Assembly (NCBI RefSeq): GCF_905397435.1
Contig: NZ_CAJPVI010000020.1
Coordinates: 62,001 to 126,000, forward strand
Origin: Cupriavidus numazuensis
GTDB taxonomy: Bacteria; Pseudomonadota; Gammaproteobacteria; Burkholderiales; Burkholderiaceae
DNA length: 64,000 bases
Direction of reading: 5' to 3'
Shown: one piece after another, positions 8,538 to 17,020 of the stretch
Layout of the letters: each line of letters starts with the position of its first letter
How positions within the stretch are numbered: position 1 is the stretch's first letter
Position numbers and translations under genes: made by a program
Notes under the pieces: model-generated
The model's database searches: none
Seen by the model: the letters and a program-made list of their open reading frames with translations, nothing else
What the model was told of the DNA's origin: nothing

Positions 8538-9242
8538 ATGAAACAACTGCTTGCCGCCACCCTGCTTGGCACGTCTGCGCTGGCCGCATCTGCACAGGGC
8601 ATGCCAGGCCATGCCGAGGTGCCGTCCGGCGTGCTGGCACTGTCGGCGCAGGCCGTGACCGAAGTGCCGACCGATGTCGTGCACCTGACGCTGGCAGCAG
8701 AGCAGGAAGGCGCGGAGCCGGGCGCGATCTCGTCGCAGCTTTCGACCCGCACGCAGGCCGTGATCAACCAGGCCAAGCGCACGCCAGGCGTGCAAGCTGA
8801 ATCGGGCGGCTTCACGATCCGTCCGAGCACCGACCGCAACGGCCGCATCAGCACGTGGCGCGGCCGCTCGGAAGTCATCCTGCAGTCGCGCGACTTCGCC
8901 GCCGTATCGAAGCTGGCCGGCGACCTTGCGAACCAGATGCAGGTGCAGGGCATTGCGTTCTCGCTGTCGCGCGAAGCGCGCCTGGCGGCGGAAGGCAAGC
9001 TCACCGAGCAGGCCGTCAGTTCGTTCCGCGACAAGGCACAGGCGACGTCCAAGCTGTTCGGCTACAGCAGCTATACGATCCGCGAAGTGAATGTGAACGA
9101 AAGCGGCGTGGTGCCGCCGATGCCGCGCATGTATGGTGCAGCCAAGGCGATGATGGCCGATGCCGCTGCACCGGTGCCCGTCGAGGGCGGCAAGACGCAG
9201 GTCACCGTGTCGGTGAATGGGTCAGTGCAGATGCTGAAGTAA
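8538..9242 (+). CDS. Periplasmic SIMPL-domain (DUF541) protein
   Basis: A 234-residue exported protein. A signal peptide covers about residues 1-19 (MKQLLAATLLGTSALAASA). The SIMPL domain follows with VLALSAQAVTEVPTDVVHLT near the N-terminus and GGFTIRPSTDRNGRISTWRG in the middle. Relatives form oligomers in the periplasm or outer membrane, but their roles are poorly known. The ATG at 8538 has the upstream GGGAGAACAAG as ribosome site and starts the signal peptide exactly. It stands alone between the TSUP gene and the convergent malonate genes. Confidence 0.88.
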   Translation: MKQLLAATLLGTSALAASAQGMPGHAEVPSGVLALSAQAVTEVPTDVVHLTLAAEQEGAEPGAISSQLSTRTQAVINQAKRTPGVQAESGGFTIRPSTDRNGRISTWRGRSEVILQSRDFAAVSKLAGDLANQMQVQGIAFSLSREARLAAEGKLTEQAVSSFRDKAQATSKLFGYSSYTIREVNVNESGVVPPMPRMYGAAKAMMADAAAPVPVEGGKTQVTVSVNGSVQMLK

Positions 9243-9266
9243 GAAGTCTTACAAGGCTAGGGTTAC

Positions 9267-9296
9267 TCCCCTCTCCCGCTTGCGGGAGAGGGGAGA
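9267..9296. repeat. CCCCTCTCCCGC hairpin between convergent genes
   Basis: A perfect 14-bp inverted repeat with a 2-nt centre: CTCCCCTCTCCCGC at 9267-9280 and its complement at 9283-9296. It lies between the SIMPL gene and matB, which run toward each other. It has no T tract, but a stem this strong probably stops transcription from both sides. Repeats of this wording are scattered widely in Burkholderiales and Xanthomonadales genomes (from memory, not checked). Confidence 0.7.
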
Positions 9297-9354
9297 CAAC
9301 ATTCACCATTCCGCTTTGTCTGCAACCTGATTCTGTTCGCAGATCCCGTGGCAA

Positions 9355-10908
9355 TTACAACGCGGCGAACTGCTGCCGCAGCACGTTCTTCTGCACCTTG
9401 CCCATCGTGTTACGCGGCAGCTCTTCCACCACGTGCACGCGCTTGGGCACCTTGAAGTTGGCGATGCGGCCCTTGAGCGTGCCGATCAGCTCGGTCTCAT
9501 CCAGGTCGACACCTGGCTTCTTCACCACCACAGCCACCACGGCCTCGCCGAAGTCGGCATGCGGTACGCCGATCACCGCGCTTTCGGCCACGCCAGGCAT
9601 CTCGTCGATAAAGCTCTCGATTTCCTTCGGGTACACGTTGTAGCCGCCGGAAATGATCAGGTCCTTGCTGCGGCCGACGATGGTCACGTAGTTGTCCGGC
9701 ACCGGTCGCTCGCCCGCCTGGCTCACGATCGCGCCGCCGAAACGACCTACGTCGCCGGTCTTGAACCAGCCGTCCGCAGTGAACTCTTCCTGCGTCTTCT
9801 CGGGCATGCGCCAGTAGCCCTTGAACACGTTCGGGCCCTTGACCTCGATATTGCCGATCTCGCCGATGGCGCTGGGCTTGCCCTCGCCATCGACCACGCG
9901 CACCGACACGCCCGGCAGCGGCATGCCGACCGTACCGCCAATGCGCTCGCCAAGCGCGCTGTCATACGGATTGGAAACCAGCATCACGGTCTCGCTCATG
10001 CCGTAGCGCTCGAGGATCGTGTGACCCGTGCGCTTGCGGAATTCTTCGAACGTTTCGAGCAGCAGCGGTGCCGAGCCCGACACGAACAGCCGCATGCGGC
10101 GGCAGGTGTCGTCGTCGAAACGCGGCTCCTGCAGCATGCGCACATAGTAGGTCGGCACGCCCATCATCACCGTGGAACGTGGCAGGAATTTCAATACCTG
10201 CGCCATGTCCAGCCTGGGCGTCCAGATCATCTTGGCACCGGCCAGCAGCGCACCGTGCGAGGCGACGAACAGGCCATGGACGTGGAAGATCGGCAGCATG
10301 TGCAGCAGCACGTCGTCGCTGCGCCAGCCCCAGTATTCATGCAGCGTCTGCGCGTTGGCCGACAGGTTGCCGTGCGTGAGCATCGCACCCTTGCTGCGGC
10401 CCGTTGTGCCGGACGTATAGAGGATGGCCGCAAGATCGTCATCCGTGCGCTGCACGGTTTCAAACGTATCGGGCCGGGCCGCGGCGCGCGACAGCAGCGA
10501 GCCCGAGCGGTCTTCGTCGAGCGTGAAGACATAGCTGGTGCCGTGGCGGAATGCCACCTTCGACACCCAGGCGAAATTCTTGCTGCTGCAGACGACCACC
10601 GATGGCTCGGCATTGCCGATGAAGTAGTCGATCTCCGCTTCCTGGTATGCCGTGTTCAGCGGCAGGTAGACATAGCCCGCACGCAGCGTGGCCAGGTACA
10701 GGAACAGCGCCTCGGGCGATTTTTCCACCTGCACGGCCACGCGCGCGCCTTCGGGCAGGCCCAGGCCAGTCAGCAGGTTGGCGAGCTTGGCGGTAGCGCG
10801 GTCGAGGTCGTCCCAGCTGTAGTACAGGCCGTCGTGCGTTTCGATGCAGCAGGCGGTACGGTCGGCGGGAAAGCGGGTTTCGAACAGTGCGAACAGATTG
10901 GCGTTCAT
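9355..10908 (-). CDS. matB: Malonyl-CoA synthetase
   Basis: It activates malonate to malonyl-CoA with ATP and CoA. The protein is 517 residues and belongs to the acyl-adenylate-forming family. The phosphate-binding motif YTSGTTGRSKGA lies around residue 165-180. ERYGMSETVML and the hinge region GRSKDLIISGGYNVYPKEIE follow, and the catalytic lysine motif is in the C-terminal PRNTMGKVQKN. The ATG at 10908 begins MNANLFALFE; open frame extends further upstream without similarity. It is the last gene of matR-matA-Bug-crotonase-matB, separated from the crotonase by about 100 nt. Confidence 0.92.
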   Translation of the reverse strand: MNANLFALFETRFPADRTACCIETHDGLYYSWDDLDRATAKLANLLTGLGLPEGARVAVQVEKSPEALFLYLATLRAGYVYLPLNTAYQEAEIDYFIGNAEPSVVVCSSKNFAWVSKVAFRHGTSYVFTLDEDRSGSLLSRAAARPDTFETVQRTDDDLAAILYTSGTTGRSKGAMLTHGNLSANAQTLHEYWGWRSDDVLLHMLPIFHVHGLFVASHGALLAGAKMIWTPRLDMAQVLKFLPRSTVMMGVPTYYVRMLQEPRFDDDTCRRMRLFVSGSAPLLLETFEEFRKRTGHTILERYGMSETVMLVSNPYDSALGERIGGTVGMPLPGVSVRVVDGEGKPSAIGEIGNIEVKGPNVFKGYWRMPEKTQEEFTADGWFKTGDVGRFGGAIVSQAGERPVPDNYVTIVGRSKDLIISGGYNVYPKEIESFIDEMPGVAESAVIGVPHADFGEAVVAVVVKKPGVDLDETELIGTLKGRIANFKVPKRVHVVEELPRNTMGKVQKNVLRQQFAAL

Positions 10909-11008
10909 GGTGCGGATGAAGACAGGGGCTTCCGGAATCCAGGCTCGGGGCTCCGGGCGCGTGTGAGCGATGGACGATTGTAATCGGGAAACCTGGCAAC
11001 CAAATGCG

Positions 11009-11791
11009 CTAGTTCCCTTCGAATTGCGGCGGCCGGCGCGCAAGGAAGGCGGCCACGCCCTCGGCATGGTCGCCGCCTTCGGCATAGGCAAAGTGCGCGT
11101 CGAGTTCTTCGGCGGACAGCGGTTGCGGCTGCGGCGACAGCCGCCGGATCGTGGCCTTGTTGATGCGCGCCGCGGCCGGCGCCCCGGCGGTGATGCGGCG
11201 CACGGTGGCGTCGACTTCCGCCGCCAGTGCACCAGCCGGCACAACGCGCGTCAGCAGACCTTTGTCGCGCGCTTCGGCGGCATCGAAGACGCGCCCTTCA
11301 AGCAGAATCTCCAGTGCGACAGCCCGCCCCGCCAGCGCCAGCAGGCCTTGCAACTCACCTGGCGCCATCGGGAAACCAAGCCGGTTGATCGGCACACCGA
11401 AGCGGCTGTTATCCGCTGCGATCCGCAGGTCGCAATGACAGGCGATCTCCAGGCCGCCGCCGACGCACACGCCCTCGATCTTCGCCACGGTCGGGAGCAG
11501 GCAATTGGCAATGGCCTGCAGCGCCGGAGCGATGATCTCCATGTGATATCGGCGTACCGCAGCCTCGTCGCCACGCACGACGGGAAACTCGGCAATGTCG
11601 GCGCCGGCGGCAAAATTGCCGTCAGCGCCGCGCACCACCACGCAGCGCAGCGAAGTATCGGCCGACAGCCGCGTGAAGCCGTCGGCCAGCGCCCGCCACA
11701 TCTGCGCCGATATCGCATTGAGCTTGCCCGAATGCGATAGCGTGACGGTGGCCGTCGTGCCATCGACAGCGAAAAGGACAATACCGCTCAT
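11009..11791 (-). CDS. Crotonase-fold protein in the malonate operon, annotated enoyl-CoA hydratase
   Basis: A 260-residue enoyl-CoA hydratase/isomerase-family protein. The oxyanion-hole segments NFAAGADIAEF (about residues 59-69) and GVCVGGGLEIACHCDLRIA (about 107-125) are intact, so it should bind an acyl-CoA thioester. The Glu after GGGL matches the first catalytic Glu of hydratases. The second catalytic Glu (in the usual GQPE) is absent: the aligned stretch reads FGVPINRLG. That argues against ordinary hydration and leaves other crotonase chemistry open. It lies between a Bug receptor gene (3 nt away) and matB. Confidence 0.88.
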   Translation of the reverse strand: MSGIVLFAVDGTTATVTLSHSGKLNAISAQMWRALADGFTRLSADTSLRCVVVRGADGNFAAGADIAEFPVVRGDEAAVRRYHMEIIAPALQAIANCLLPTVAKIEGVCVGGGLEIACHCDLRIAADNSRFGVPINRLGFPMAPGELQGLLALAGRAVALEILLEGRVFDAAEARDKGLLTRVVPAGALAAEVDATVRRITAGAPAAARINKATIRRLSPQPQPLSAEELDAHFAYAEGGDHAEGVAAFLARRPPQFEGN

Positions 11792-11794
11792 CGC

Positions 11795-12799
11795 TCAGTC
11801 GATCTTGGCGCCGGACTGCTGCACCACCTGGGCCCAGCGCTTGATCTCGTTGCGCTGGAACTGGGCGAACTGCTCCTGCGTGAATTGCGGCGTTTCCGAC
11901 CCGTTGCTGATCCAGACCTGCTTGAGTTCCGGCGTGTTCAGCGCCTTCTCGGTCTCGGTATACAGGCGGTCGACGATGTCCTTTGGCGTACCCTTCGGCA
12001 CCCACATCGCGTACCAGGTCGAGACCTCGTAGTTGGGTACGCCGGCTTCGGCGGCAGTCGGCACGTTCGGGAATGCGGGCGAACGCTTGGCCGATGCCAC
12101 GGCCAGCGCCTTGATGCGGCCCGCGCGGATATGTTGCGCGGATGAACCCAGCCCGTCGAACATCATGTCGACCTGGCCGGCGATCAGGTCCGACAGCGCC
12201 GGGCCTGCGCCCTTGTACGGGATATGCGTGATGAACGTCTTGGTCTGCAGCTTGAACAACTCACCGGCAAGGTGGTGCGACGAGCCATTGCCTGCCGAGC
12301 CGTAGTTGAGCTTGCCCGGATTCTTGCGCGCGTAGTCGAGCAGTTCCTGCAGCGTATTGGCGTGGACGCGCGTGGGGTTTACCACCACGACCTGCGGCGG
12401 CTGCGCAATGACGGTGACGGGAATGAAATCCTTCTCGATGTCGTAGTCGAGCTTCTTGTAGAACGACGGCGCAATCGCGTGGTGCGCGCCGCCGATGAAG
12501 ACCGTGTAGCCATCCGGCGCGGCCTTGGCCGCCACACTGGCGCCGACCGTGCCGCCGGCACCGCCGCGGTTGTCGATCACGAACTGCTTGCCGAGCTGCT
12601 TGGAAAGCTGCGCGGTCAGCGGACGCGCGAACGCATCGGTGCCGCCGCCTGCGGGGAACGGCACGATCACGGTGACCGGCTTGGACGGCCAGGTATCCGC
12701 AAGCGCCGACGGTGCCTGCCATGCCATGCCTGCGGCAAGGCCAGCGACCAGGGCGGTGGCGCGCGCGCACGCGGCCAGGCTGAACTGACGACGATTCAT
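11795..12799 (-). CDS. Bug-family periplasmic solute receptor (tripartite tricarboxylate transporter type)
   Basis: A 334-residue periplasmic binding protein of the Bug/TctC family. The twin-arginine-like start MNRRQFSLAACARATALVAG is followed by a hydrophobic core and cleavage near ALADTWP. The mature N-terminus begins WPSKPVTVIVPFPAGGGTD, the classic Bug motif, and VVNPTRVHANTLQELLDYA lies mid-protein. The ATG at 12799 begins the signal peptide. No TctA or TctB membrane subunits are nearby. It sits between matA and the crotonase gene, so malonate is the likely ligand, which is inference from context. Confidence 0.92.
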   Translation of the reverse strand: MNRRQFSLAACARATALVAGLAAGMAWQAPSALADTWPSKPVTVIVPFPAGGGTDAFARPLTAQLSKQLGKQFVIDNRGGAGGTVGASVAAKAAPDGYTVFIGGAHHAIAPSFYKKLDYDIEKDFIPVTVIAQPPQVVVVNPTRVHANTLQELLDYARKNPGKLNYGSAGNGSSHHLAGELFKLQTKTFITHIPYKGAGPALSDLIAGQVDMMFDGLGSSAQHIRAGRIKALAVASAKRSPAFPNVPTAAEAGVPNYEVSTWYAMWVPKGTPKDIVDRLYTETEKALNTPELKQVWISNGSETPQFTQEQFAQFQRNEIKRWAQVVQQSGAKID

Positions 12800-12937
12800 C
12801 TTTACTGTCTCCTCTTTCTCTGGAAGTGGAAAGTTGATCCCGATCCTGCGTTTCTGCTTTGAAAGCCCCGACAAAATGCCGCCCTTGAGGTCAAGGGTCG
12901 GCGGCGCCAAGGCATGTTTTCCGTGACCTGACCGGAG

Positions 12938-14380
12938 TCACAACAGCTTCCCCACTGCACGGCTGATGCGCGGGTTGCCTTCGCCAAGGCGCGCTAGATT
13001 GTCATCCAGTGCCTCGGGCGCGTAAAGGTAATTCACCATCATGCCGCACGATTGTGTGCGGCCTTTGCGCGACAGGTCTGCACCCCAGTTCAGACGCTCG
13101 ACGCATGCGCCGTTGCCCAGATGGAAGCGGGCCACGGGGTCCGCGGGCATGGCCTGGCTGCGTTCGCGCACCAGGTAGTGGGCGGCGAGCGAGAGCGCCG
13201 TGTCACGCACGATGGCGTCGTGGGAGTCGGCGGGCAGCGCTTCCAGCCACGCCGCGCCGTCCGCCGGCACTTCGCCCTGCCGTTCTTTCCAGCGCGCAAG
13301 CCGCTTCTCGCCAAGTGCGCCGGCCACGCCGGCGCCATCGAGCTTGCGCAGCCAGTCGGCAAACCCCGGAATCGGCGACAGCGTCGCGAACTGCCTGACC
13401 TTCGGAAACTCGCGCTGCAGTTCCTCGATCACGCGCTTGAGCAGGAAATTGCCGAAACTGACGCCGCGCAGCCCTGCCTGCGTGTTCGAGATCGAATAGA
13501 AGATGGCCCATTTCACGCGGCGCAGGTCTTCCAGCGGCGCAGCCTCGTCGAGCAGTGTCTGCACGTTGGCGGCCATGTCGGGCACGAACGCGACCTCCAC
13601 GAAGATCAGCGGCTCGCGCGGGATGCGCGGATGAAAGAACGCATAGCAGCGCCGGTCGGAATCGAGCCGGTTGCGCAGGTCCGTCCACGATGAAATCTCG
13701 TGCACGGCTTCATAGCGGATCAGCTTCTCGAGCAGCGACGCCGGCGAGTCCCACGTGATCGGCTGCAACTCGAGCAGGCCGACATCGAACCAGTTCGAGA
13801 ACAGCGCTTCGAGGTCCTCGTCCAGCACGCGCAGGCCCGGAATACGCCGCTGCCAGCGCAACATGTCTGCACGCAGAAGGATCAGGAAATGCAGCCCGCA
13901 CGCACTATTGCCGCGCTGGCCATGCAACGCGGCCAGCCGCTTGAAGAAACGGATGCGCGCATTGGACAAGGCCTGGCTCAGGCCGGAACCCCCGCGTGCC
14001 GACTTGCCCGATTTATCGGCGTCCGCCGCGCCCTCTTCCGGGCCTGTGCTGCCAGCCACTTCCGCCAGCACCTCGAGCATCCCGCTGCGCGTAACTTCGT
14101 CCGCCGACTCGTACTCCGCCTGCCAGGCTTGCGCTGCAGCGTTGGCATTGCTGTCGGTCAGCCGCGCATCGAGGCACAGCCGCAACTGTTCGCGCTGGCG
14201 TCGCGCCACGCGCGCGGGCAACGGCGCCGGCTCGGCGTTCTTCGCCGGGACTGGTGCCGCTTCTGCATCGCCCTTGCGGCCCCACCAGCGCCCGATCCTG
14301 GACAACAGGTTGGGGCCGGATGGTTCACTCACGCCCAGCGGGGCGCTGATCTTCTGGTCGCCGGAGTCGAGGGAGCTCAT
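12938..14380 (-). CDS. matA: Malonyl-CoA decarboxylase
   Basis: It decarboxylates malonyl-CoA to acetyl-CoA and CO2, the step after MatB in malonate catabolism. The protein is 480 residues. The N-terminal helical domain covers about residues 60-200. The C-terminal catalytic domain shows ISNTQAGLRGVSFGNFLLKR and FATLSPIPGFADWL. The family's catalytic Ser/His region follows, with HLGNGACVERLNWGADLS near the C-terminus. The start overlaps the matR stop by four bases (ATGA at 14377-14380), so the regulator and decarboxylase are coupled. The first 45 residues are low-complexity and probably dispensable. Confidence 0.92.
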   Translation of the reverse strand: MSSLDSGDQKISAPLGVSEPSGPNLLSRIGRWWGRKGDAEAAPVPAKNAEPAPLPARVARRQREQLRLCLDARLTDSNANAAAQAWQAEYESADEVTRSGMLEVLAEVAGSTGPEEGAADADKSGKSARGGSGLSQALSNARIRFFKRLAALHGQRGNSACGLHFLILLRADMLRWQRRIPGLRVLDEDLEALFSNWFDVGLLELQPITWDSPASLLEKLIRYEAVHEISSWTDLRNRLDSDRRCYAFFHPRIPREPLIFVEVAFVPDMAANVQTLLDEAAPLEDLRRVKWAIFYSISNTQAGLRGVSFGNFLLKRVIEELQREFPKVRQFATLSPIPGFADWLRKLDGAGVAGALGEKRLARWKERQGEVPADGAAWLEALPADSHDAIVRDTALSLAAHYLVRERSQAMPADPVARFHLGNGACVERLNWGADLSRKGRTQSCGMMVNYLYAPEALDDNLARLGEGNPRISRAVGKLL

Positions 14381-15111
14381 GGGGTATCTGCCTTGGTGCG
14401 TGATGAAACTGAGGAAACCGTTGAAACATTCGGGAGCGCGTGCAGCGTGGCAGTTTCGGCCTGTGCGCTGCGATCCAGCGCCGTGAGCGCTACGCGCTGG
14501 CGCAGCAGATGGGTCTTCATCAGCGCTTCCGCGCCTTCGGGATCATGTGCCTTGAGTGCCGAAAAAATGCTCAGGTGTTCCGCGCACGATTCGTTGATGC
14601 GCCCCGGCAGCTTCAGGCTCTTGTGCCGCGACAGCCGCAGCACCTTGCGCAAGTCGCTGATCAGGCCCGACAGCCATCGGTTGCCGGCCAGGCGCTGGAT
14701 CGCTTCGTGAATCTGGAAATTGGTTTCGTAGTAGGCATCGATATCGCCGGCGCCGGCATGCCGCGCGAGCTCGGCGTGCAGCCCTTCGAGCGCTTCGAGG
14801 TCTTGCGCGGTGGCATTGCGTGCCGCCTCGTAGGCACAGCGGCCTTCGAGCAGGGCCATGAGCGGGAAGATCTCGTCGAGATCGCGCTCGGACAACTCGT
14901 TGACGAAGCATCCGCGCCGGGGCTCCAGCCGGACCAGGCCTTCGGCGGCGAGCACCTTGAGCGCCTCGCGCAGCGGTGTGCGCGAAATGCCGAGCTGGGT
15001 GGCGAGCGTGGTCTCGTCGATCCAGGCGCCGGGCATGAGCGTGTGCGCGTCGATCATGCCGCGCAAGCGGTCCGCCACTTCGAGGTACAGCGCCTGCTGG
15101 ATGATCCGCAT
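14377..15111 (-). CDS. matR: GntR-family (FadR subfamily) regulator, likely MatR
   Basis: A 244-residue FadR-type GntR regulator. The winged helix is at residues about 10-75, with TTLATQLGISRTPLREALKV as the recognition helix region and GLVRLEPRRGCFVNE as the wing. The all-helical FCD ligand domain follows, with Asp/His residues (for example NFQIHEAI) that usually bind a metal. It is first in the malonate unit and coupled to matA, so it most likely senses malonate or malonyl-CoA and controls its own operon. A perfect palindrome lies 60 nt upstream. The ATG at 15111 fits the domain start; an upstream ATG would include the operator. Confidence 0.88.
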   Translation of the reverse strand: MRIIQQALYLEVADRLRGMIDAHTLMPGAWIDETTLATQLGISRTPLREALKVLAAEGLVRLEPRRGCFVNELSERDLDEIFPLMALLEGRCAYEAARNATAQDLEALEGLHAELARHAGAGDIDAYYETNFQIHEAIQRLAGNRWLSGLISDLRKVLRLSRHKSLKLPGRINESCAEHLSIFSALKAHDPEGAEALMKTHLLRQRVALTALDRSAQAETATLHALPNVSTVSSVSSRTKADTP

Positions 15112-15171
15112 GAGCCTCTGCCAAGAGCCAGTTTGGGCTGCTACCGGCGCATTGTGCCGGCAAGCCCATAA

Positions 15172-15185
15172 TTCATAATTATGAA
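15172..15185. promoter_or_regulatory. Palindromic operator candidate for MatR
   Basis: TTCATAATTATGAA at 15172-15185 is a perfect 14-bp palindrome, extended loosely on each side, and lies 61 nt upstream of the matR start. AT-rich palindromes of this size are typical FadR-type GntR sites. Autoregulation is inferred. Confidence 0.6.
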
Positions 15186-15866
15186 TAACTGGAAGTCGCA
15201 GGCAAGGCATTTCGATGTTGCGGCGCGCAACGCAGGCTTGCACCGAAGGACGTTATGGCGGGAATGTAGGGGTGTGCGGCAGAGGTGCGGCGGACGGATG
15301 CTGGCCTCCCTGCCGGCATCCGTCCGCGCCTGAAAGAAACAGCTTGCGGACTATGTCATCGCGGGTCGTTGCCGTGATGGCACCGTCCTGCGTGGGTCAT
15401 TGACTTCCGACGCTGACCCTGCGTCCCCCCTGATGGCGCACACTCGCGTGTGCACAGATTTTCCCGTCTGCCTTTTTTGTGGTTCCGGCGCCCCTGTCTG
15501 TCCCGCAGGTCCTCCCCTGGCCCCGTTCCTGGCGGACATCGGCATGGTCCGCTTTCTTGTAACAGCAGAGATAGCGAGTATCGTGCCACGAGAACTAAGT
15601 CATTGTTTTTATTGACGTTGATAATGAGCGACTTGTTACAAGACGGCATCCATGTAACAGAATGTTTCTCGCCTGTTACGACCAATGTCACACTGACGGC
15701 ACGCGAGAATTTTCGTGTTCGCTTGCAGACATTGGCATTTGTGGCGAATTTGCCAGTTTGAACAGCAGCCGTATGCGGTGTAAGGCACAATCAGCACGAT
15801 CAATTTGGTTGCACCGATGAAACAACGCGGTAAAGCTACCGCCATCCGACCAAGACGGGAGTCCAG
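15186..15866. other. Gene-free interval between matR and the yjgN-like gene
   Basis: About 680 nt with no convincing gene; the open frames here have frame-shifted, low-quality composition. It holds a strong hairpin, CGGACGGATGC (15291-15301) with GCATCCGTCCG (15316-15326). Four copies of a TGTAACA motif in alternating orientation follow, at 15558-15564, 15634-15640, 15653-15659 and 15674-15680 (the last ending in G). The 15,540-15,790 part is clearly richer in A and T than its surroundings and is probably the promoter region for the yjgN-like gene. Confidence 0.6.
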
Positions 15867-16970
15867 ATGATGCAAACCGGCAACAACAGCGCATTCCCCG
15901 CCCAACCTGAATCGCCTGACTTCGGACAGGCCCTGGCGACCCGCACCGCCGCGCCACAACCGTTGCAGTTCGCCTTCACCGGTACCGGATCGGAATATTT
16001 CCGGATCTGGATCGTCAATACGCTGCTGACCATCGTCACCTTCGGCATCTATTCCGCCTGGGCCAAGGTCCGCACGCTCCAGTATTTCTATCGCAACACC
16101 AGCCTCGATGGCGCGACTTTCGACTACCACGGCAGGCCCGCGGCCATCCTCAAGGGACGCGCCATCGTATTCGGGCTGGCCCTGGCGTTCCAGCTGGCCG
16201 GCAAGGTGGCGCCGATGCTCGCAGTCCTGCTCGCCATCGCGCTGATGGTGGTATTCCCGTTGCTGCTGGTGCGGTCGCTGCGTTTCCGCATGGCGAATTC
16301 GAGTTATCGCGGGCTGCGCTTCGCGTTCACCGGCCGCGACGGCGATGCGTACAAAGTGTTCGTGCTCTGGCCGCTGCTCACGGTGTTCACGCTCGGCGCG
16401 CTTGCGCCGCTGGCGCACCAGCGCCTCAAGCATTACCAGCACAACCACACGCGTTTCGGCACCGCGCCGTTTGCGTTCAGTGCGGATACCGCCTCGTTCT
16501 ATGGCGTGTACCTGCGTACGTTCGCGATGGCCGTCGTGGTCGTGGTGGTAGCCGCAGTCGGCGGCATTGCCCTCGGCGTCAGCGCCGGTTCCGGCCGTGG
16601 CGCCGCGGTCTTCGCCGGCCTGCTGGGCACACTCGGCATGTATGTGGCGCTGCTCGCCGTCGGGCCGTATTTCAATGCGGCGCTCCAGAACCTCGTCTGG
16701 AATCACACCACGCTGGCCCCGCACAGTTTCCGCAGCGAGGTGAAGGCAAGCCGCCTGTTCTATATTTTCCTGACGAACATGGTTGGTGTCGCGCTCACAC
16801 TGGGGCTGTTCCTGCCGTTCGCGCGCGTCAGGTCCGCTCGCTACCGTGTGGAGTGCATGACGCTGATGGCACGCGCCCCGCTCGATGCCTTTGTCGCGGG
16901 CCAGTCGGAAAATGTCGACGCGCTTGGCGATGCCGCGGCGGACTGGTACGACATCGACATCGCGCTCTGA
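15867..16970 (+). CDS. YjgN family (DUF898) inner-membrane protein
   Basis: A 367-residue polytopic membrane protein. It begins with a short cytoplasmic tail and then FAFTGTGSEYFRIWIVNTLL. This repeats in the middle as LRFAFTGRDGDAYKVFVLWP, showing an internal duplication typical of DUF898. WAKVRTLQYFYRNT and RLKHYQHNHTRFG are matching loop motifs. About six to eight hydrophobic helices are present. The function of the family is unknown. The downstream M48 peptidase starts 51 nt later on the same strand, a pairing that is common in this group, so the two probably form an operon. Confidence 0.9.
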   Translation: MMQTGNNSAFPAQPESPDFGQALATRTAAPQPLQFAFTGTGSEYFRIWIVNTLLTIVTFGIYSAWAKVRTLQYFYRNTSLDGATFDYHGRPAAILKGRAIVFGLALAFQLAGKVAPMLAVLLAIALMVVFPLLLVRSLRFRMANSSYRGLRFAFTGRDGDAYKVFVLWPLLTVFTLGALAPLAHQRLKHYQHNHTRFGTAPFAFSADTASFYGVYLRTFAMAVVVVVVAAVGGIALGVSAGSGRGAAVFAGLLGTLGMYVALLAVGPYFNAALQNLVWNHTTLAPHSFRSEVKASRLFYIFLTNMVGVALTLGLFLPFARVRSARYRVECMTLMARAPLDAFVAGQSENVDALGDAAADWYDIDIAL

Positions 16971-17020
16971 GCTTGCGTTCGTCGCCGTGACCAAAATGAC
17001 TCACCGATGAAATTGCGCCG

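Noticed and set aside
15289..15327. Hairpin after matR region as a terminator
   Set aside because: A strong stem but no T run on either side and no gene end next to it; listed only as part of the interval.
15356..15790. A 144-codon minus-strand frame between matR and the yjgN-like gene
   Set aside because: Crosses the regulatory repeats and hairpin, no ribosome site, composition changes abruptly along the frame.
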